Shown here piece after piece: positions 40,011 to 54,142 of a stretch of 64,000 nt of DNA. Within the stretch, counting starts at the first letter, position 1. Each line of letters opens with the position of its first letter. The DNA lies in NCBI RefSeq assembly GCF_001053095.1, contig NZ_CGBP01000007.1, positions 1-64,000 of the forward strand. The letters are read 5' to 3'. Source of the DNA: Yersinia similis (GTDB lineage Bacteria > Pseudomonadota > Gammaproteobacteria > Enterobacterales > Enterobacteriaceae). The notes beneath the pieces were generated by a model. It ran no database searches, was not told the origin of the DNA, and was given only the letters and a program-made list of their open reading frames with translations. A program made the position numbers and the translations under genes.

Positions 40011-41462
40011 CTACTCGCGCCAAAATGTTGGGGTGAAAAGGACTAGCAAGGTGAAGACTTCCAGCCGGCCAAATAACATCGTAATCACCAATATCCATTT
40101 GGCTGCGGGATTCATAGATGTAAAGTTATCAGCCACTACCCCCAAACCGGGCCCGAGGTTATTCAACGTCGCAGTGACAGCCGCGAAGGCAGAAAATTCA
40201 TCAACCCCAGTCGCAACGATCGCTAACATACTGATAATGAATACCAGCGCATAAGCAGAGAAAAAGCCCCAAACTGCTTCAAGGATCCGCTCGGGTAATG
40301 CACGCCGCCCCAGTTTAATGGTGTAAACCGCATTAGGGTGGACCAACCGTTTTAACTCGCGTGAACCTTGTAAGTAGAGCAAGAGGATACGAATAACTTT
40401 TAGACCGCCCCCGGTAGACCCCGCACAACCACCAATAAAAGCAGAACACAATAAGAGTAAGGGCAAGAAGAGCGGCCACTTCGCAATACTGTCGGTCGTG
40501 AAGCCTGCCGTGGTAGCCATTGAAACCACTTGGAAGAACGCCTGATTTAAGGTTTCTATTCCCGACTTATATACACTATGTTGCCAGAGCACTAAGGTAC
40601 AAACGATAACCAGTGTCAATTGTACAAAAATAAACATACGGAATTCGGGGTCGCGCCAATAGACTTTCACGCTTCTGCCACTGAGTACCGCAAAGTGTAA
40701 ACCAAAATTACAGCCAGAAATCAGCAAGAATATGCCAATAATTGTGTTGATCGTTGGGCTGTTAAAGTACCCAATGCTGGCATCATGGGTTGAAAAGCCA
40801 CCGATAGCTATCGTCGAAAAACTATGAGAGATAGCATCAAACACCGACATCCCCGCCCCCCAAAGGGCAAGCGCACAAGCGATAGTCAGTAGTACATAGA
40901 TAAGCCAAAGCGTTTTAGCTGTTTCCGCAATACGGGGCCGCATTTTATTATCTTTCAGCGGACCGGGCATTTCTGCGCGATAGAGCTGCATCCCCCCCAC
41001 GCCCAAAATTGGTAAAATAGCCACAGCGAGTACAATGATCCCCATTCCGCCAAGCCATTGCAGCATTTGTCTATAGAATAGAATTGCTTTGGGAAGTGAG
41101 TCCAACCCCACTAATGTAGTTGCCCCTGTGGTAGTTAACCCTGAGAATGATTCAAAGAATGCATCAGTTAATGAAAGATTAGGTCGTTCTGAGAATAAAA
41201 AAGGTAATGCCCCGACACTACCCAACACCGTCCAAAATAATACGACGATGAGAAAACCCTCGCGAGGCTTTAACTCATGCTTCTGTTTTCGGTTCGGTAG
41301 CCAAAGCAAAAGCCCGATAGACACAGCAACAAAAAAAGTTTCACTGAAGGCACGGCCAGCACCATCACGATAGATCAAAGCCACCAGCCCGGGAATAAAC
41401 ATTGTTCCGGAGAATAGGATGACCAGCAGACCAACAATACGGGTTATGGCACGAAAATGCAT
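40011..41462 (-). CDS. trkH: Trk system potassium uptake protein TrkH
   Basis: TrkH is the K+-conducting inner-membrane subunit of the Trk system, gated by TrkA. The 483-residue protein has the four-repeat M1-P-M2 architecture. The selectivity-filter glycine regions are visible at TTTGATTLVGL, AIGGFSTHD, MATTAGFTTD and LNNLGPGLG, with the gating-region motif GGCAGSTGGGLKVIR. It starts MHFRAITRIVGLLVILFSG. Same strand as hemG and yigZ; probably co-transcribed. Confidence 0.96.
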   Translation of the reverse strand: MHFRAITRIVGLLVILFSGTMFIPGLVALIYRDGAGRAFSETFFVAVSIGLLLWLPNRKQKHELKPREGFLIVVLFWTVLGSVGALPFLFSERPNLSLTDAFFESFSGLTTTGATTLVGLDSLPKAILFYRQMLQWLGGMGIIVLAVAILPILGVGGMQLYRAEMPGPLKDNKMRPRIAETAKTLWLIYVLLTIACALALWGAGMSVFDAISHSFSTIAIGGFSTHDASIGYFNSPTINTIIGIFLLISGCNFGLHFAVLSGRSVKVYWRDPEFRMFIFVQLTLVIVCTLVLWQHSVYKSGIETLNQAFFQVVSMATTAGFTTDSIAKWPLFLPLLLLCSAFIGGCAGSTGGGLKVIRILLLYLQGSRELKRLVHPNAVYTIKLGRRALPERILEAVWGFFSAYALVFIISMLAIVATGVDEFSAFAAVTATLNNLGPGLGVVADNFTSMNPAAKWILVITMLFGRLEVFTLLVLFTPTFWRE

Positions 41463-41501
41463 TCCGGCACGTTCCTTAGCAATTCACTTGGATGGGGATT
41501 A

Positions 41502-42113
41502 TTACGAAATAGGTGTTAATTGCAATGTACCACGACTGAGATCACGCAATTTCTCCCCAACTTGGCAGGCTTGAGTTGCTGGCAGAGAGAGATGAAGTGT
41601 TACAAGTTCCGTGTATTCACCCCGTAAAATCTGGCCTTCAACCTGCTGTAATAGCATTTCTACCATAGCAAGCTGCGCATAGTCACACTGTAAAGTATAT
41701 TCCACCTGGGGAACTTTATATTTTACCGCCACCTGTTTTAGTGCCTGTTGTACACCACTACCATAAGCTTTTACTAACCCACCGGTGCCAAGTTTAATAC
41801 CGCCGTAATAACGCACAACAACAGCCGTGATTTCGCCAATATCACTCCCCATCAGCTGTGCCAGTATGGGTTTACCGGCGGTACCAGAGGGTTCTCCATC
41901 ATCGGAAAAACCTAACTGCTGGGAATCAGTCGGGGGACCGGCAACAAAAGCCCAGCAATGATGCCGGGCCGTTGGATGTTGCTGCCTAACCTGCTGAATG
42001 AAATCTTTGGCCTCATTAACCCCACAGGTATGAGCCAGCAAGGTAATGAAACGACTTTTCTTGATCTCTTCACTGATAGTAACCGGCATAGCAAGTATCA
42101 GGTAAGGCTGCAT
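41502..42113 (-). CDS. yigZ: YigZ, IMPACT-family protein
   Basis: A 203-residue two-domain protein: N-terminal UPF0029/IMPACT domain (KKSRFITLLAH, HHCWAF, SDDGEPSGTAGKPIL, VRYYGGIKLGTGGLVKAYG) and a C-terminal DUF1949 domain. The family is related to the eukaryotic IMPACT translation regulator, and the bacterial role is not settled. Starts [13 protein letters not shown]; its ATG overlaps the pepQ stop by one base, so translation is coupled. Confidence 0.93.
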   Translation of the reverse strand: MQPYLILAMPVTISEEIKKSRFITLLAHTCGVNEAKDFIQQVRQQHPTARHHCWAFVAGPPTDSQQLGFSDDGEPSGTAGKPILAQLMGSDIGEITAVVVRYYGGIKLGTGGLVKAYGSGVQQALKQVAVKYKVPQVEYTLQCDYAQLAMVEMLLQQVEGQILRGEYTELVTLHLSLPATQACQVGEKLRDLSRGTLQLTPIS

Positions 42114-43444
42114 CAGGCCAGTTTCAGATCACGCGTCATATTTTCGACCCGTTTATCATGAATAACAATATTGTCCTCTATACGAATACCACCATAAGGC
42201 TTCAGCGCATCAATGCGACCCCAATTGAAATGTTTGCTGAACTCACTGGTGCGCCAAGGAGCCAACAAAGAATCAATAAAGTACAGGCCCGGCTCAATAG
42301 TCAACACCATGCGCGGTTGCAGAATACGTGTACAACGTAGATAGGGATACTTAGATGGTGCGTTCAGGTGCGTACCTTTATCGTCCTGCATAAAACCAGC
42401 AGTATCATGTACTTGCAACCCAAGCGGATGACCCAGGCCATGTGGTAGGAATGGGCAGGTAATCCCCTGTTCGACCATCGCCTCTTCGCTGATACCCGTG
42501 ACTAAATTATGTATACGCAAAAGCTTAGCAATGCGTTGATGCATCTGAACGTGATAATCGGTATAGCGTTCACCACTTTTAATCGTATCGATCAGCGCCA
42601 ATTGCTCAGTATTAAGGTCGTTAATTAAAGCAGCAAAATCACTATCACGGTCTGCTGCGTAAGTCCGGGTCAAATCGGCAGCATAGCCATTATATTCAGC
42701 ACCTGCATCAATCAGGAAACTACGCATTTCTGCCGGAGGTTGATGCTGTAAAATCGTGTAATGAAGTACTGCGGAGTGTTCATTCAGCGCGACAATATTA
42801 TCGTAAGGAACATCAGTATCACGATGACCAGTAGCCATCAGGTAAGCTAGGTTAATATCAAACTCACTCATACCCGACTGGAATGCTTCATATGCAGCAC
42901 GATGCCCTACGACTGCAGTTTTTTGTGCTTCACGCATGCACGCCAATTCGTAATCCGTTTTATAAGAGCGATAATAATGAAGATAATCCAAGACCGGCTG
43001 CGGGTTAATGTTCTCAGCACTGAAGCCTAAAGCTTGTGCACGCTGCTGGGCATAACCAATATAAGCAACACGTTCACGCTGAACAGGTAATTGTTGCGCA
43101 ATATCATCAGCATTCAGCAATGGCTGAACATCAATATTTTTTGTCCAGAAGCTATCAGGTAGCGGTTCGACACTATGCCAATAGTCTACCGGTGAGTAGA
43201 ACCATAATTTCGGTGTATTAACTCCATCAACCCATAACCAGCAATTGGGCACTTCAGTTACGGGGACCCAAGCTTTAAACTGTGGATTCACCTTAAAGGG
43301 ATAGTCACGGTCATCAAGAAAAAGTCGCTGTAATTCACCAGAGTGAATCAGCAATGCGTCTAATTGATGACGCTCCAGCACATCGCGGGTGCGCTGTTGT
43401 AGAGTAGATAAATGTTCGTTATATAAAGAAGCCAGCGTTTCCAT
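42113..43444 (-). CDS. pepQ: Xaa-Pro dipeptidase PepQ
   Basis: PepQ hydrolyses dipeptides with C-terminal proline and shows side activity on organophosphate triesters. The 443-residue pita-bread metallopeptidase has the metal ligands in [16 protein letters not shown] (two Asp), [16 protein letters not shown] (His), LTIEPGLYF (Glu) and [11 protein letters not shown] (Glu). The ATG at 43444 ([11 protein letters not shown]) follows an in-frame GTG; family alignment favours the ATG. It is divergent from fadB. Confidence 0.95.
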   Translation of the reverse strand: METLASLYNEHLSTLQQRTRDVLERHQLDALLIHSGELQRLFLDDRDYPFKVNPQFKAWVPVTEVPNCWLWVDGVNTPKLWFYSPVDYWHSVEPLPDSFWTKNIDVQPLLNADDIAQQLPVQRERVAYIGYAQQRAQALGFSAENINPQPVLDYLHYYRSYKTDYELACMREAQKTAVVGHRAAYEAFQSGMSEFDINLAYLMATGHRDTDVPYDNIVALNEHSAVLHYTILQHQPPAEMRSFLIDAGAEYNGYAADLTRTYAADRDSDFAALINDLNTEQLALIDTIKSGERYTDYHVQMHQRIAKLLRIHNLVTGISEEAMVEQGITCPFLPHGLGHPLGLQVHDTAGFMQDDKGTHLNAPSKYPYLRCTRILQPRMVLTIEPGLYFIDSLLAPWRTSEFSKHFNWGRIDALKPYGGIRIEDNIVIHDKRVENMTRDLKLA

Positions 43445-43540
43445 CACAGTACCCTTAGCTATTAAAACTTAATTTTTTTATCTTATCATAGTCACCGAAA
43501 CCATGTTTCGATGACGTTTATTCTACAAATTGATAACCAC

Positions 43541-43566
43541 TATACCCCAAATAATGGGTGTTGCAG
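43541..43566. repeat. Possible ERIC terminal fragment
   Basis: ATACCCC, AAATAAT and GTTGCAG appear in the order of an ERIC terminus, but nothing after 43566 matches the element's core. It may be a degenerate remnant in the pepQ-fadB gap (43445-43770). The rest of that 326-bp gap is A/T-rich and contains the fadB promoter and FadR site. Confidence 0.35.
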
Positions 43567-43728
43567 CCAAGCTCTGCTCGCACAAATAGATCGATTATTT
43601 AGTCTCTCGAAACATCTCGAATAAATATGATAAAGATCAATTAGTCTACCTTATTGATTGTGATCTTCACTGCAAAAAAACAATCTCTCATTTGCATTTT
43701 ATTAACAAAATAACCACACTTCCTGAAT

Positions 43729-43745
43729 ATCTGGTCATACCAGAT
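43729..43745 (+). promoter_or_regulatory. FadR operator of fadBA
   Basis: ATCTGGTCATACCAGAT is a perfect inverted repeat (ATCTGGT, CAT, ACCAGAT). It differs from the E. coli fadB FadR site only in the central bases. FadR represses beta-oxidation genes and is released by long-chain acyl-CoA. The site is 26 bp before the fadB ATG, so it overlaps or follows the transcription start. Confidence 0.9.
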
Positions 43746-43770
43746 CACCGCGCTTATTCAGGAGATAGAT

Positions 43771-47135
<3,365 letters not shown>

Positions 47136-47227
47136 TAGCCAAATACATATAACCACCCGACCTCAAGAATTAGGGGCCTGAACGCAGGCCCTGCTCACCG
47201 AGGTATATCATGTTTAGTTGCCATTTC

Positions 47228-47252
47228 CCCGCCTGTCATGGGCGGGTTTTTT
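47228..47252 (+). terminator. fadBA terminator
   Basis: CCCGCC...GGCGGG stem followed by TTTTTT, about 90 bp after the fadA stop and between convergent fadA and fre. A second hairpin without a T run (GGGCCTG, AACG loop, CAGGCCC; 47174-47191) lies just upstream. Confidence 0.9.
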
Positions 47253-47276
47253 ATCTCTCTTTTATTTTTATCTCTT

Positions 47277-47978
47277 TTAGATAAAGGCAAAAGCATCACC
47301 AAAGATATGTTCTTCCTGCGCGCCACGCTCCACACAAAAACGCTCACGGGCAATTTTAGCCATTTCAAAACGCCCCGCGATGTAAATGTCCTGCTCAGCT
47401 AAAGAACCGTAATCTTGCAGTACAGCACTCAGTACAGTCCCTGTGCGCCCACGCCAGCCTTCTTCCGGTTGTTCTACTACGGGAATGACTTTCAACTGCG
47501 GATACTTAATCGATAGTGCCTCCAACTCACCTAAGTCATACAGGTGTACCGCTTCACGACCTCCCCAATAGATAGAGACTTCGCGATCAGGTTGTTCCGC
47601 TAACGCGGCTAACAAGATTGAGCGCGCATAAGAGAAGCCAGTACCGCCAGCAATCAGAACCAACGGACGCTTACTCCCTTCACGGAACCAGGCATCTCCA
47701 TGAGGAATATCAACATCCAGTGTTTTCTCTTTTAGGATGCGGTCCATCACCGCCATTGCGTACAAATTCAGCTCTGAAGCACCGATATGTAACTCGATAA
47801 AGTCTTGCTGCAACGGTGTGGAAGCCATCGAAAACGGACGCTTATCACGCTCATCCATCACCACCATCAAATACTGCCCGGCGCGGAAAGAAAAAGAAGA
47901 TTCAGGCACCAATTGCACCCGGTACACCGTATCGGTAATGGCCTCTACGGAGGTTACTTTACAGCTTAAAGTTGTCAT
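47277..47978 (-). CDS. fre: NAD(P)H-flavin reductase Fre
   Basis: Fre reduces free flavins with NAD(P)H and supplies electrons for ferric reduction and ribonucleotide reductase activation; it binds flavin only as substrate. From ATG 47978 ([16 protein letters not shown]) the product is 233 residues, the E. coli length; the 14-residue upstream extension is not supported. Flavin motif KRPFSMAS and NAD(P) motif [15 protein letters not shown] are present. It lies downstream of ubiD on the same strand. Confidence 0.96.
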   Translation of the reverse strand: MTTLSCKVTSVEAITDTVYRVQLVPESSFSFRAGQYLMVVMDERDKRPFSMASTPLQQDFIELHIGASELNLYAMAVMDRILKEKTLDVDIPHGDAWFREGSKRPLVLIAGGTGFSYARSILLAALAEQPDREVSIYWGGREAVHLYDLGELEALSIKYPQLKVIPVVEQPEEGWRGRTGTVLSAVLQDYGSLAEQDIYIAGRFEMAKIARERFCVERGAQEEHIFGDAFAFI

Positions 47979-48032
47979 GCCGTCCCTCTGTCGGGTCATC
48001 AAATGCAAAACCAAGTACAAAGCCGACGCTGG

Positions 48033-49529
48033 TTAGCGTTTCGCGTCTTTGTCACTGAAAATAGCCAGCTCATCCCAAATAGCATCAATACGGGCACGGA
48101 CCTCTTCGTCCATCTTAATTGGACGCCCCCATTCACGCGGAGTCTCTGCTGGCCATTTGTTGGTGGCATCCAGCCCCATTTTCGATCCCAAGCCGGAAAC
48201 CGGTGAGGCGAAATCCAAATAATCTATCGGTGTGTTTTCAATTAACACAGTATCGCGGGATGGGTCCATCCGGGTGGTGATCGCCCAAATTACATCATTC
48301 CAATCACGAGCATTAATATCGTCATCACAAACAATAACAAACTTGGTATACATAAACTGGCGTAAAAACGACCATACTCCCATCATCACGCGTTTGGCAT
48401 GGCCTGCATATTGTTTCTTGATGGTTACCACCGCCAACCGGTATGAGCACCCTTCTGGTGGCAAGTAGAAATCAACAATTTCCGGGAATTGCTTTTGTAA
48501 AATAGGCACAAAGACTTCGTTCAGTGCCACCCCCATCACCGCAGGTTCATCCGGTGGCCGGCCCGTATAAGTTGAATGATAAATTGCGTCTTGGCGCTGT
48601 GTAATATGCGTGACGGTAAACACGGGGAAATTATCTATTTCATTGTAATAGCCCGTATGATCGCCATAAGGACCTTCCGGAGCCATATCCCCCTGCTCGA
48701 TATATCCTTCCAATACAATTTCTGCACTTGCAGGAACTTCAAGGTCATTGGAAAGACACTTCACCACTTCCGTTTTATGCCCGCGTAACAAGCCAGCGAA
48801 GGCATATTCAGACAGCGTGTCTGGTACTGGGGTCACTGCGGCTAAGATCGTAGCAGGGTCTGCTCCCAAGGCGACAGCGACCGGAAAACGTTCACCAGGG
48901 TGTGCCTCACACCATTCCTGATAATCCAGCGCACCACCACGATGGGATAGCCAACGCATAATTAATTTGTTTTTACCCAGTACCTGCTGGCGATAGATGC
49001 CTAGGTTCTGTCGCTCTTTATGGGGACCACGTGTAATAGTCAATCCCCAAGATACTAGCGGTGCGGCATCTTCTGGCCAGCAGTGCATCACAGGGATGCG
49101 GCTTAAATCAACATCATCACCTTGCCAAACTTGCTCCTGACACGGGGCCGAGTTCAAGCGTTTCGTTGGCATATTCAATACCTGCTTAAATTTTGGCAGC
49201 TTATCAAGTAAGTCACGGAAACCTTTTGGAGGATCGGGTTCTTTCAGGAAGGCCAATAACTTACCAACATCTCGCAGGGCGCTGACATCTTCTTGCCCCA
49301 TCCCCATGGCGACTCGCTTAGCGGTGCCAAACAGATTACACAGCACGGGCATGCTGTAACCTTTAGGGTTCTCAAAAAGTAACGCAGGCCCACCAGCACG
49401 TAACGTGCGATCGGCAATTTCTGTCATTTCCAAATAAGGATCAATGGGCTGGCTAATACGTTTAAGTTCACCCCTCTGTTCCAGTAATGAGAGGAAGTCA
49501 CGTAAGTCACGGTATTTCATGCTGATCAT
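48033..49529 (-). CDS. ubiD: 3-octaprenyl-4-hydroxybenzoate carboxy-lyase UbiD
   Basis: UbiD decarboxylates octaprenyl-hydroxybenzoate in ubiquinone synthesis with prenylated FMN made by UbiX. The protein is 498 residues from ATG 49529 ([13 protein letters not shown]); further in-frame ATGs at 49553 (eight residues longer) and 49520 are possible and no start has a strong ribosome-binding site. Family motifs: [52 protein letters not shown] and the cofactor-binding RDWNDVIWA. Precedes fre, as in E. coli. Confidence 0.95.
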   Translation of the reverse strand: MISMKYRDLRDFLSLLEQRGELKRISQPIDPYLEMTEIADRTLRAGGPALLFENPKGYSMPVLCNLFGTAKRVAMGMGQEDVSALRDVGKLLAFLKEPDPPKGFRDLLDKLPKFKQVLNMPTKRLNSAPCQEQVWQGDDVDLSRIPVMHCWPEDAAPLVSWGLTITRGPHKERQNLGIYRQQVLGKNKLIMRWLSHRGGALDYQEWCEAHPGERFPVAVALGADPATILAAVTPVPDTLSEYAFAGLLRGHKTEVVKCLSNDLEVPASAEIVLEGYIEQGDMAPEGPYGDHTGYYNEIDNFPVFTVTHITQRQDAIYHSTYTGRPPDEPAVMGVALNEVFVPILQKQFPEIVDFYLPPEGCSYRLAVVTIKKQYAGHAKRVMMGVWSFLRQFMYTKFVIVCDDDINARDWNDVIWAITTRMDPSRDTVLIENTPIDYLDFASPVSGLGSKMGLDATNKWPAETPREWGRPIKMDEEVRARIDAIWDELAIFSDKDAKR

Positions 49530-49776
49530 TTCGGCGGCTATGGGATGCGCCATTATAGGCTGTCTTTATAGTGGTTGCTGTCTTTTTGTTAAAAATGAAT
49601 ACAAACTCACCTTAAAATAACGTCATGTTATTATTTATCGCTAATTCTCATCAGCGTAGGTACAATCCGTACCGCTCAAAATAATCTGTATATTGGAAGT
49701 GATCCATTTATCCTCACTATATCTCGCTCACTGCTTTTGTTATGCTGCTAAATAGTACCCAAAGGTATGTGAAACT

Positions 49777-50265
49777 ATGAAATCTTGGTATTTATTATAT
49801 TGTAAACGCGGTCAGATTTTACGCGCCAAAGAGCATTTGGAACGGCAGACTGTAAACTGTTGGACACCAATAGTGACTATCGAAAAGATAGTTCGAGGGA
49901 AACGTATTGAGGCAATAGAGGCTCTATTCCCCAATTATTTATTCGCTGAGTTTGACCCGGAAAATATCCATACCACAACCGTCAGCGCCACCCGGGGGGT
50001 TAGCCATTTTGTTCGTTTTGGTACACAGCCCGCAGTGATCCCAGCAACCGTCATTGCAGATATGCAAGCCCATGCTGTGGATAAGATAATTGCCCCGGAA
50101 GTACCGGTACCCGGTGATACTGTAACAATTATTGATGGCGTTTTTGCCGGATTACAGGCTATTTATACCGAACCTGATGGTGAAGCCCGCTCGATGTTGT
50201 TACTGAATATGCTCAATAGCCAAATTAAGCATAGCCTGGACAATCGTCAGTTCGAAAAGCAATAA
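49777..50265 (+). CDS. rfaH: Transcription antiterminator RfaH
   Basis: RfaH is a NusG paralogue that binds RNA polymerase paused at ops sites and boosts long operons such as LPS, capsule and haemolysin clusters. The 162-residue protein starts [22 protein letters not shown] with the NGN domain ([24 protein letters not shown]) and ends with the short fold-switching KOW region ([17 protein letters not shown]). It stands alone and faces hemB, which is inserted between rfaH and tatD compared with E. coli. Confidence 0.95.
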   Translation: MKSWYLLYCKRGQILRAKEHLERQTVNCWTPIVTIEKIVRGKRIEAIEALFPNYLFAEFDPENIHTTTVSATRGVSHFVRFGTQPAVIPATVIADMQAHAVDKIIAPEVPVPGDTVTIIDGVFAGLQAIYTEPDGEARSMLLLNMLNSQIKHSLDNRQFEKQ

Positions 50266-50316
50266 CACGCTAACTTACAATAATCTAGATGGGTATTACC
50301 TCATCATTATAGAATT

Positions 50317-50351
50317 CATTCAGATAGGCGCAGCCAGTGCCTATCTGAATG
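50317..50351. terminator. Long palindrome between rfaH and hemB
   Basis: CATTCAGATAGGC (50317-50329) and GCCTATCTGAATG (50339-50351) form a perfect 13-bp stem with a 9-nt loop. It sits between convergent stops and is probably a bidirectional terminator, though the T runs are poor on both sides. Confidence 0.7.
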
Positions 50352-50375
50352 CTGTGACTCTTAAGCTATAATCCC

Positions 50376-51407
<1,032 letters not shown>

Positions 51408-51412
51408 CTAAC

Positions 51413-52195
51413 TCAAACCAGCCGGAAAACCCGGCGGGCGTTTTCATCAGTTTTCTGTCCTAGCCAATTAGGGTCTTCTTGTCGCCAGGCTGCAACCTGC
51501 TGGACGATATGGGGCAGAAAACAGGGTTCATTGCGACGTGATGCCGGCTTAGGATTCAAATCCCTTGGCAATAAATAGGGGGCATCAGTTTCCAATAATA
51601 ACTGCTGAACAGGAATACGCGGTAACAAAGCTCTAAGATCAAGGCCACGACGCTCATCGCAAACCCAACCAGTGATACCTATAGATAAACCCAATGCTAA
51701 ACAGGCATCTAATTCATCACCGTTACCCGTGAAGCAATGCACAACAGCCGCCGGTATTTTATCTAGCCAAGGAACCAACAAATCAATAAAACGCTCGTGA
51801 GCATCACGACAATGCAAAAATACCGGCAGCGAAAGTTCGGCAGCCAAAGCTAATTGAGCGGTAAATGCGATTTCTTGTTGCGCTGGGGTGGAAAAATTAC
51901 GGTTAAAGTCTAACCCGCACTCACCAATAGCGACTACGGGGACAGTAGCTGCCAAAGTGCGAATCTTCTGCTCGACACTATCTTGCCAGCTGCTCGCATG
52001 ATGAGGGTGAACACCTGTAGTCGACCAACAATAGCCAGGGTATTCAGCGGCCAGAGTCTGTGCTGCCAAGCTTTCATCTGCATCAGTACCGGTAATCAGG
52101 ATACCGAGAACCCCGGCTTCTTTTGCCCGGCGGACTACCTGATGACAATCTTTTGCAAACTGTATGCTGGTTAAATTAACACCGATATCAAACAT
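51413..52195 (-). CDS. tatD: TatD-family metal-dependent DNase
   Basis: TatD is a cytoplasmic metal-dependent 3'-5' exonuclease; it is not needed for Tat export despite its location. From ATG 52195 ([16 protein letters not shown]) it has 260 residues, as in E. coli. Metal motifs: [39 protein letters not shown] and [13 protein letters not shown] possible terminator at 52212-52231 separates it from tatC. Confidence 0.95.
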   Translation of the reverse strand: MFDIGVNLTSIQFAKDCHQVVRRAKEAGVLGILITGTDADESLAAQTLAAEYPGYCWSTTGVHPHHASSWQDSVEQKIRTLAATVPVVAIGECGLDFNRNFSTPAQQEIAFTAQLALAAELSLPVFLHCRDAHERFIDLLVPWLDKIPAAVVHCFTGNGDELDACLALGLSIGITGWVCDERRGLDLRALLPRIPVQQLLLETDAPYLLPRDLNPKPASRRNEPCFLPHIVQQVAAWRQEDPNWLGQKTDENARRVFRLV

Positions 52196-52211
52196 AAGTG
52201 TTCCAAAACAG

Positions 52212-52231
52212 AAGCCGCCCAAAAGGGCGGC
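52212..52231 (-). terminator. Hairpin between tatC and tatD
   Basis: AGCCGCCC and GGGCGGCT with loop AAAA form a perfect 8-bp stem directly after tatC on the minus strand, followed by TTCTGTTTT. Likely a weak terminator that reduces tatD expression. Confidence 0.7.
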
Positions 52232-52251
52232 TAAAACATCAACTCATCAAT

Positions 52252-53028
52252 TTAAGGTGCTTTCGGATGACTATCTGTGCCTTCATTTTCTTCAATATCT
52301 GCACGGCGCTGTTTACCGGTATAAAAACGGGCAAAGAATACACCAACCTCAAATAACAGATACATCGGAATAGCCAACAGTGTTTGTGACAATACATCTG
52401 GAGGTGTAAGGAGCATCCCTACAACAAAGGCGCCGACAAACACATAAGGCCGCTTTTTCTTCAATGCTTCTGGGGTTGTTACACCCGCCCAGCACAAGAG
52501 AATGATCGCAATCGGAACTTCGAAAGAAATACCAAAGGCCATAAAGAGCGCCATGACAAAATCGAGGTATTTGGTGATATCTGTCGCTATCAGTACGCTT
52601 TCTGGCGCTGTTTTGGCGAAAAAGCCAAAAGCCAATGGGAAGACGACAAAGTATGCAAATGCCATCCCAAGATAAAATAAAAGGCTACTGGATATCAACA
52701 ACGGTACCATCAAGCGGCGCTCATGCTTATATAATGCAGGAGCAATAAATGCCCAAACCTGATAAAGAATCATCGGTGCAGAAACGAACACCGAAACCAT
52801 CATGGTCAGCTTGATAGGAGTGAAAAACGGTGATGCTACATCCGTTGCAATCATACTGGCACCGGCAGGCAACTGTTTGATCAACGGCGCTGACACCAAA
52901 TGATAGATGTCATTGGCAAAAAAGACCAATACCAGAAAAACCACCAAAATAGTGATTATACAATTCAGTAACCGCTTACGCAGTTCTATCAGATGAGAGA
53001 TAAGAGGTTGGGTATCATCAACAGCCAT
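52252..53028 (-). CDS. tatC: Sec-independent translocase TatC
   Basis: TatC is the six-helix inner-membrane receptor for twin-arginine signal peptides. The 258-residue protein starts [21 protein letters not shown] (conserved HLxELRxR) and has the periplasmic loop [12 protein letters not shown] and [21 protein letters not shown]. The ATG is two bases after the tatB stop in tatABC. Confidence 0.97.
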   Translation of the reverse strand: MAVDDTQPLISHLIELRKRLLNCIITILVVFLVLVFFANDIYHLVSAPLIKQLPAGASMIATDVASPFFTPIKLTMMVSVFVSAPMILYQVWAFIAPALYKHERRLMVPLLISSSLLFYLGMAFAYFVVFPLAFGFFAKTAPESVLIATDITKYLDFVMALFMAFGISFEVPIAIILLCWAGVTTPEALKKKRPYVFVGAFVVGMLLTPPDVLSQTLLAIPMYLLFEVGVFFARFYTGKQRRADIEENEGTDSHPKAP

Positions 53029-53030
53029 GT

Positions 53031-53693
53031 TTACCGATCGCCGCCAGGTTGGTGAATACGAGATTGGTCAGCACTGGATAAATCCGTGCCATCGGAATCG
53101 ATTGTGTCGATTTGCTTCCTGATTACGGGTTTATCCATAACATCGGCTAACCCTACTTCTTGTTCTGGAATCAACTTAGCCGAGCCCTTTCCCTGAACCG
53201 CCAATTTTACAGCAGTAACAGGTGCAGTTTCGATTACAGAATCAGCCGCTGACGCCGCCTCCGCTTCAAGTATATTAGGGACCTGCACCGATGCGGAAAC
53301 CTGTGTTGCTGGCTCCGCTGGCGTGACACCATCATGAATCGCTTCCGGTTCTGTCACCAATGGGTTATGGATCGTATGTGGAGCTTCTGAGCCAGCATCA
53401 GCATGATAAGAACGTTTTAGCGCTTCTGCAGCTTCTTTGAGTTCATCCATCGACGCCTTCAATTCAGGCGTCAAATTTTGTAAGCCAGCCTGCTCTACCT
53501 TTTTCAGGCTGTCTTGTAACTCTTGTAGTTTTAGCTCTTGTGCCAACTCGTTTTGTACGGTTGCAGCAAGCGAACGCAATGTACGAATCCAGCCAGAGAC
53601 AGTTCTTACAGCTACGGGTAATCGCTCTGGCCCCAGCACGACCAGACCGATAACAAGAACCAGTAGCAGTTCACTAAACCCGATATCGAACAC
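53031..53693 (-). CDS. tatB: Sec-independent translocase TatB
   Basis: TatB has one N-terminal membrane helix and forms the receptor complex with TatC. It opens [26 protein letters not shown], with the key FxELL and GPERLP motifs, then an amphipathic helix and a long disordered acidic tail. At 220 residues it is clearly longer than E. coli TatB (about 170); the extra length is in the variable tail. It follows tatA by three bases. Confidence 0.95.
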   Translation of the reverse strand: MFDIGFSELLLVLVIGLVVLGPERLPVAVRTVSGWIRTLRSLAATVQNELAQELKLQELQDSLKKVEQAGLQNLTPELKASMDELKEAAEALKRSYHADAGSEAPHTIHNPLVTEPEAIHDGVTPAEPATQVSASVQVPNILEAEAASAADSVIETAPVTAVKLAVQGKGSAKLIPEQEVGLADVMDKPVIRKQIDTIDSDGTDLSSADQSRIHQPGGDR

Positions 53694-53696
53694 AGC

Positions 53697-53963
53697 TTAT
53701 CCCTGTTCTTTTTCGTGACTCTTAGATTCTTCAGCTTTTGCTGCAAGCTGTTGTTTCTCAGTAATCGATTTCGCAAAGTCAGCATCATTGCTGGTCTTAT
53801 CAACGTTTGTTGGTGGAGTTTGCGAATCATCGCCAATCGCTTTTTTAAAGCCCTTGATCGATGCGCCCAAATCTGACCCTAACGTCCGCAATTTGTTTGT
53901 ACCAAACAGCAGAACTACGATCACAGCAATTATTAATAACTGCCAAATACTTATACTACCCAT
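53697..53963 (-). CDS. tatA: Sec-independent translocase TatA
   Basis: TatA assembles into the export pore. The 88-residue protein from ATG 53963 ([21 protein letters not shown]) has one membrane helix, the FG hinge and amphipathic segment [19 protein letters not shown]. Three extra upstream residues are possible but not needed. First gene of tatABC; 179 bp of non-coding sequence separates it from ubiB. Confidence 0.96.
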   Translation of the reverse strand: MGSISIWQLLIIAVIVVLLFGTNKLRTLGSDLGASIKGFKKAIGDDSQTPPTNVDKTSNDADFAKSITEKQQLAAKAEESKSHEKEQG

Positions 53964-54142
53964 TACATGCACCTCTATTTATAGGGGTTATTCCACAGAG
54001 AAACGTATTATACGTTATACAGCCTCTGTGGATACTGATCTAACTTACCGCACTTTGAACTAGCTCATAGCTTATTGAACAAGTTTATATAACTCACGGT
54101 TATGTAATAACCCATAACCCAACATTCTCAGCGATAAATAAT

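Noticed and set aside
47174..47191. Terminator of fre on the minus strand (GGGCCTG/CAGGCCC hairpin)
   Set aside because: No T run follows on either strand and it lies about 85 bp beyond the fre stop, inside the fadA trailer.
53031..53693. TatB as a fusion protein because of its extra length
   Set aside because: The added part is an acidic, low-complexity tail of the kind that varies freely in TatB; no second domain is visible.
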